5,393 nt of DNA from NCBI GenBank assembly GCA_003562535.1, contig PWUP01000278.1, forward strand, positions 1 to 5,393. Reading direction: 5' to 3'. The position numbers and the translations under genes were made by a program. The notes beneath the pieces were generated by a model. That model saw only the letters and a list, made by a program, of their open reading frames with translations, searched no databases and was not told the DNA's origin. How positions within the stretch are numbered: position 1 is the stretch's first letter; every line of letters begins with the position of its first letter. Below are positions 5,203 to 5,393 of this stretch, in pieces. This stretch comes from Gammaproteobacteria bacterium. GTDB taxonomy: Bacteria > Pseudomonadota > Gammaproteobacteria > Competibacterales > Competibacteraceae.

Positions 5203-5393
5203 ATGAACTTGAACTGACACCGCAATGCCCGCACCACCCCGGCGATTCGCCGTGAGTTACAAACCTCGACGAAATCGGATCGAGAACGGGCTCGTGAGTA
5301 TCAGCTGAATCGGGGGACGGTGCGCAAATGGCGTCGCCGTGAAGGGACTGGCGATGCCTCACACCGCCCGCATCGGCTGCATACGACCCTCAG
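5203..5393 (+). pseudogene. IS481-type transposase, N-terminal part, with an early in-frame stop
   Basis: From 5218 to the right edge one frame is open for 58 codons and reads HRNARTTPAIRREL, then SDRERAREYQLNRGTVRKWRRRE, a helix-turn-helix region, then ASHRPHRLHTTL. This is the typical N-terminus of IS481-family transposases (start usually like MNLHKNARTTPAIR), which cut and rejoin IS ends with a DDE catalytic core further on. The expected start ATG (5203), with AGGA nine nt upstream and a TTGACA at 5185-5190, is present and in frame. However, it reads M-N-L-N and then TGA (5215-5217) before HRNART. There is no other ATG, GTG or TTG in frame before the helix-turn-helix; the first is a GTG at 5320. 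The gene therefore looks inactivated at codon 5, unless an unusual start such as ATT (5245) is used. The C-terminal catalytic part lies outside the window. Confidence 0.65.

Larger units (their letters stand above)
5069..5393 (+). mobile_element. Left end of an IS481-type insertion sequence (right end outside the window)
   Basis: The right edge carries the start of an IS481-type transposase frame, and the NUDIX gene to its left is cut off in the opposite orientation, as expected at an insertion boundary. The exact end is not defined. A TGTGATCA at 5069, just where NUDIX similarity fades, is one candidate tip because IS481-family ends often begin with TGT. A tip further right, up to about 5190, is also possible. 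The other terminal repeat and the target duplication cannot be seen. Confidence 0.5.

Noticed and set aside
4998..5237. 79-codon minus-strand frame across the NUDIX/IS junction
   Set aside because: The NUDIX-like peptide is in a different minus-strand frame; this one shows no domain and has no ribosome binding site.

Overview
The window is a Gram-negative capsule locus. It carries the genes for the conserved poly-beta-Kdo glycolipid anchor used by ABC-transporter-dependent (group 2, Kps-type) capsules. Both large enzymes, the lipid A deacylase-like outer-membrane protein, the lipoprotein and the IS481-type element fit a gammaproteobacterium or close relative. I cannot name a genus.

Layout, left to right. 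Positions 1-183 (minus) hold the 5' end of a secreted-protein gene that runs off the window; by context it may be a KpsD-like/SLBB export protein. Positions 192-569 (minus) encode a small lipoprotein. Positions 586-1947 (minus) encode KpsS. These three are tightly packed and probably form an operon kpsS > lipoprotein > exported protein. Positions 1948-2189 are a divergent intergenic region with promoter-like boxes and a dyad. Positions 2190-2840 (plus) encode a PagL-like outer-membrane beta-barrel. It is antisense to its neighbours, and its 3' end overlaps the 3' end of kpsC by 23 bp. Positions 2818-4863 (minus) encode the two-module Kdo transferase KpsC. Positions 4942 to about 5073 (minus) hold the last ~43 codons of a NUDIX hydrolase gene that has lost its front. 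From about 5069 to the right edge lies the left end of an IS481-type insertion sequence, with a transposase frame (plus) that has a stop codon right after its apparent start.

How the genes fit together. In the known pathway KpsS adds the first beta-Kdo to phosphatidylglycerol, and KpsC extends it with alternating 2,4 and 2,7 linkages to make the anchor on which the capsule is exported. The lipoprotein and the exported protein at the left are plausible envelope partners in export. The PagL-like protein would act on lipid A in the outer membrane. It sits between the two anchor genes on the opposite strand, so capsule anchoring and lipid A remodelling are physically interleaved here. No other kps genes (M, T, E, F, U) lie in the window; the IS and the broken NUDIX gene mark the right-hand boundary of the capsule genes.
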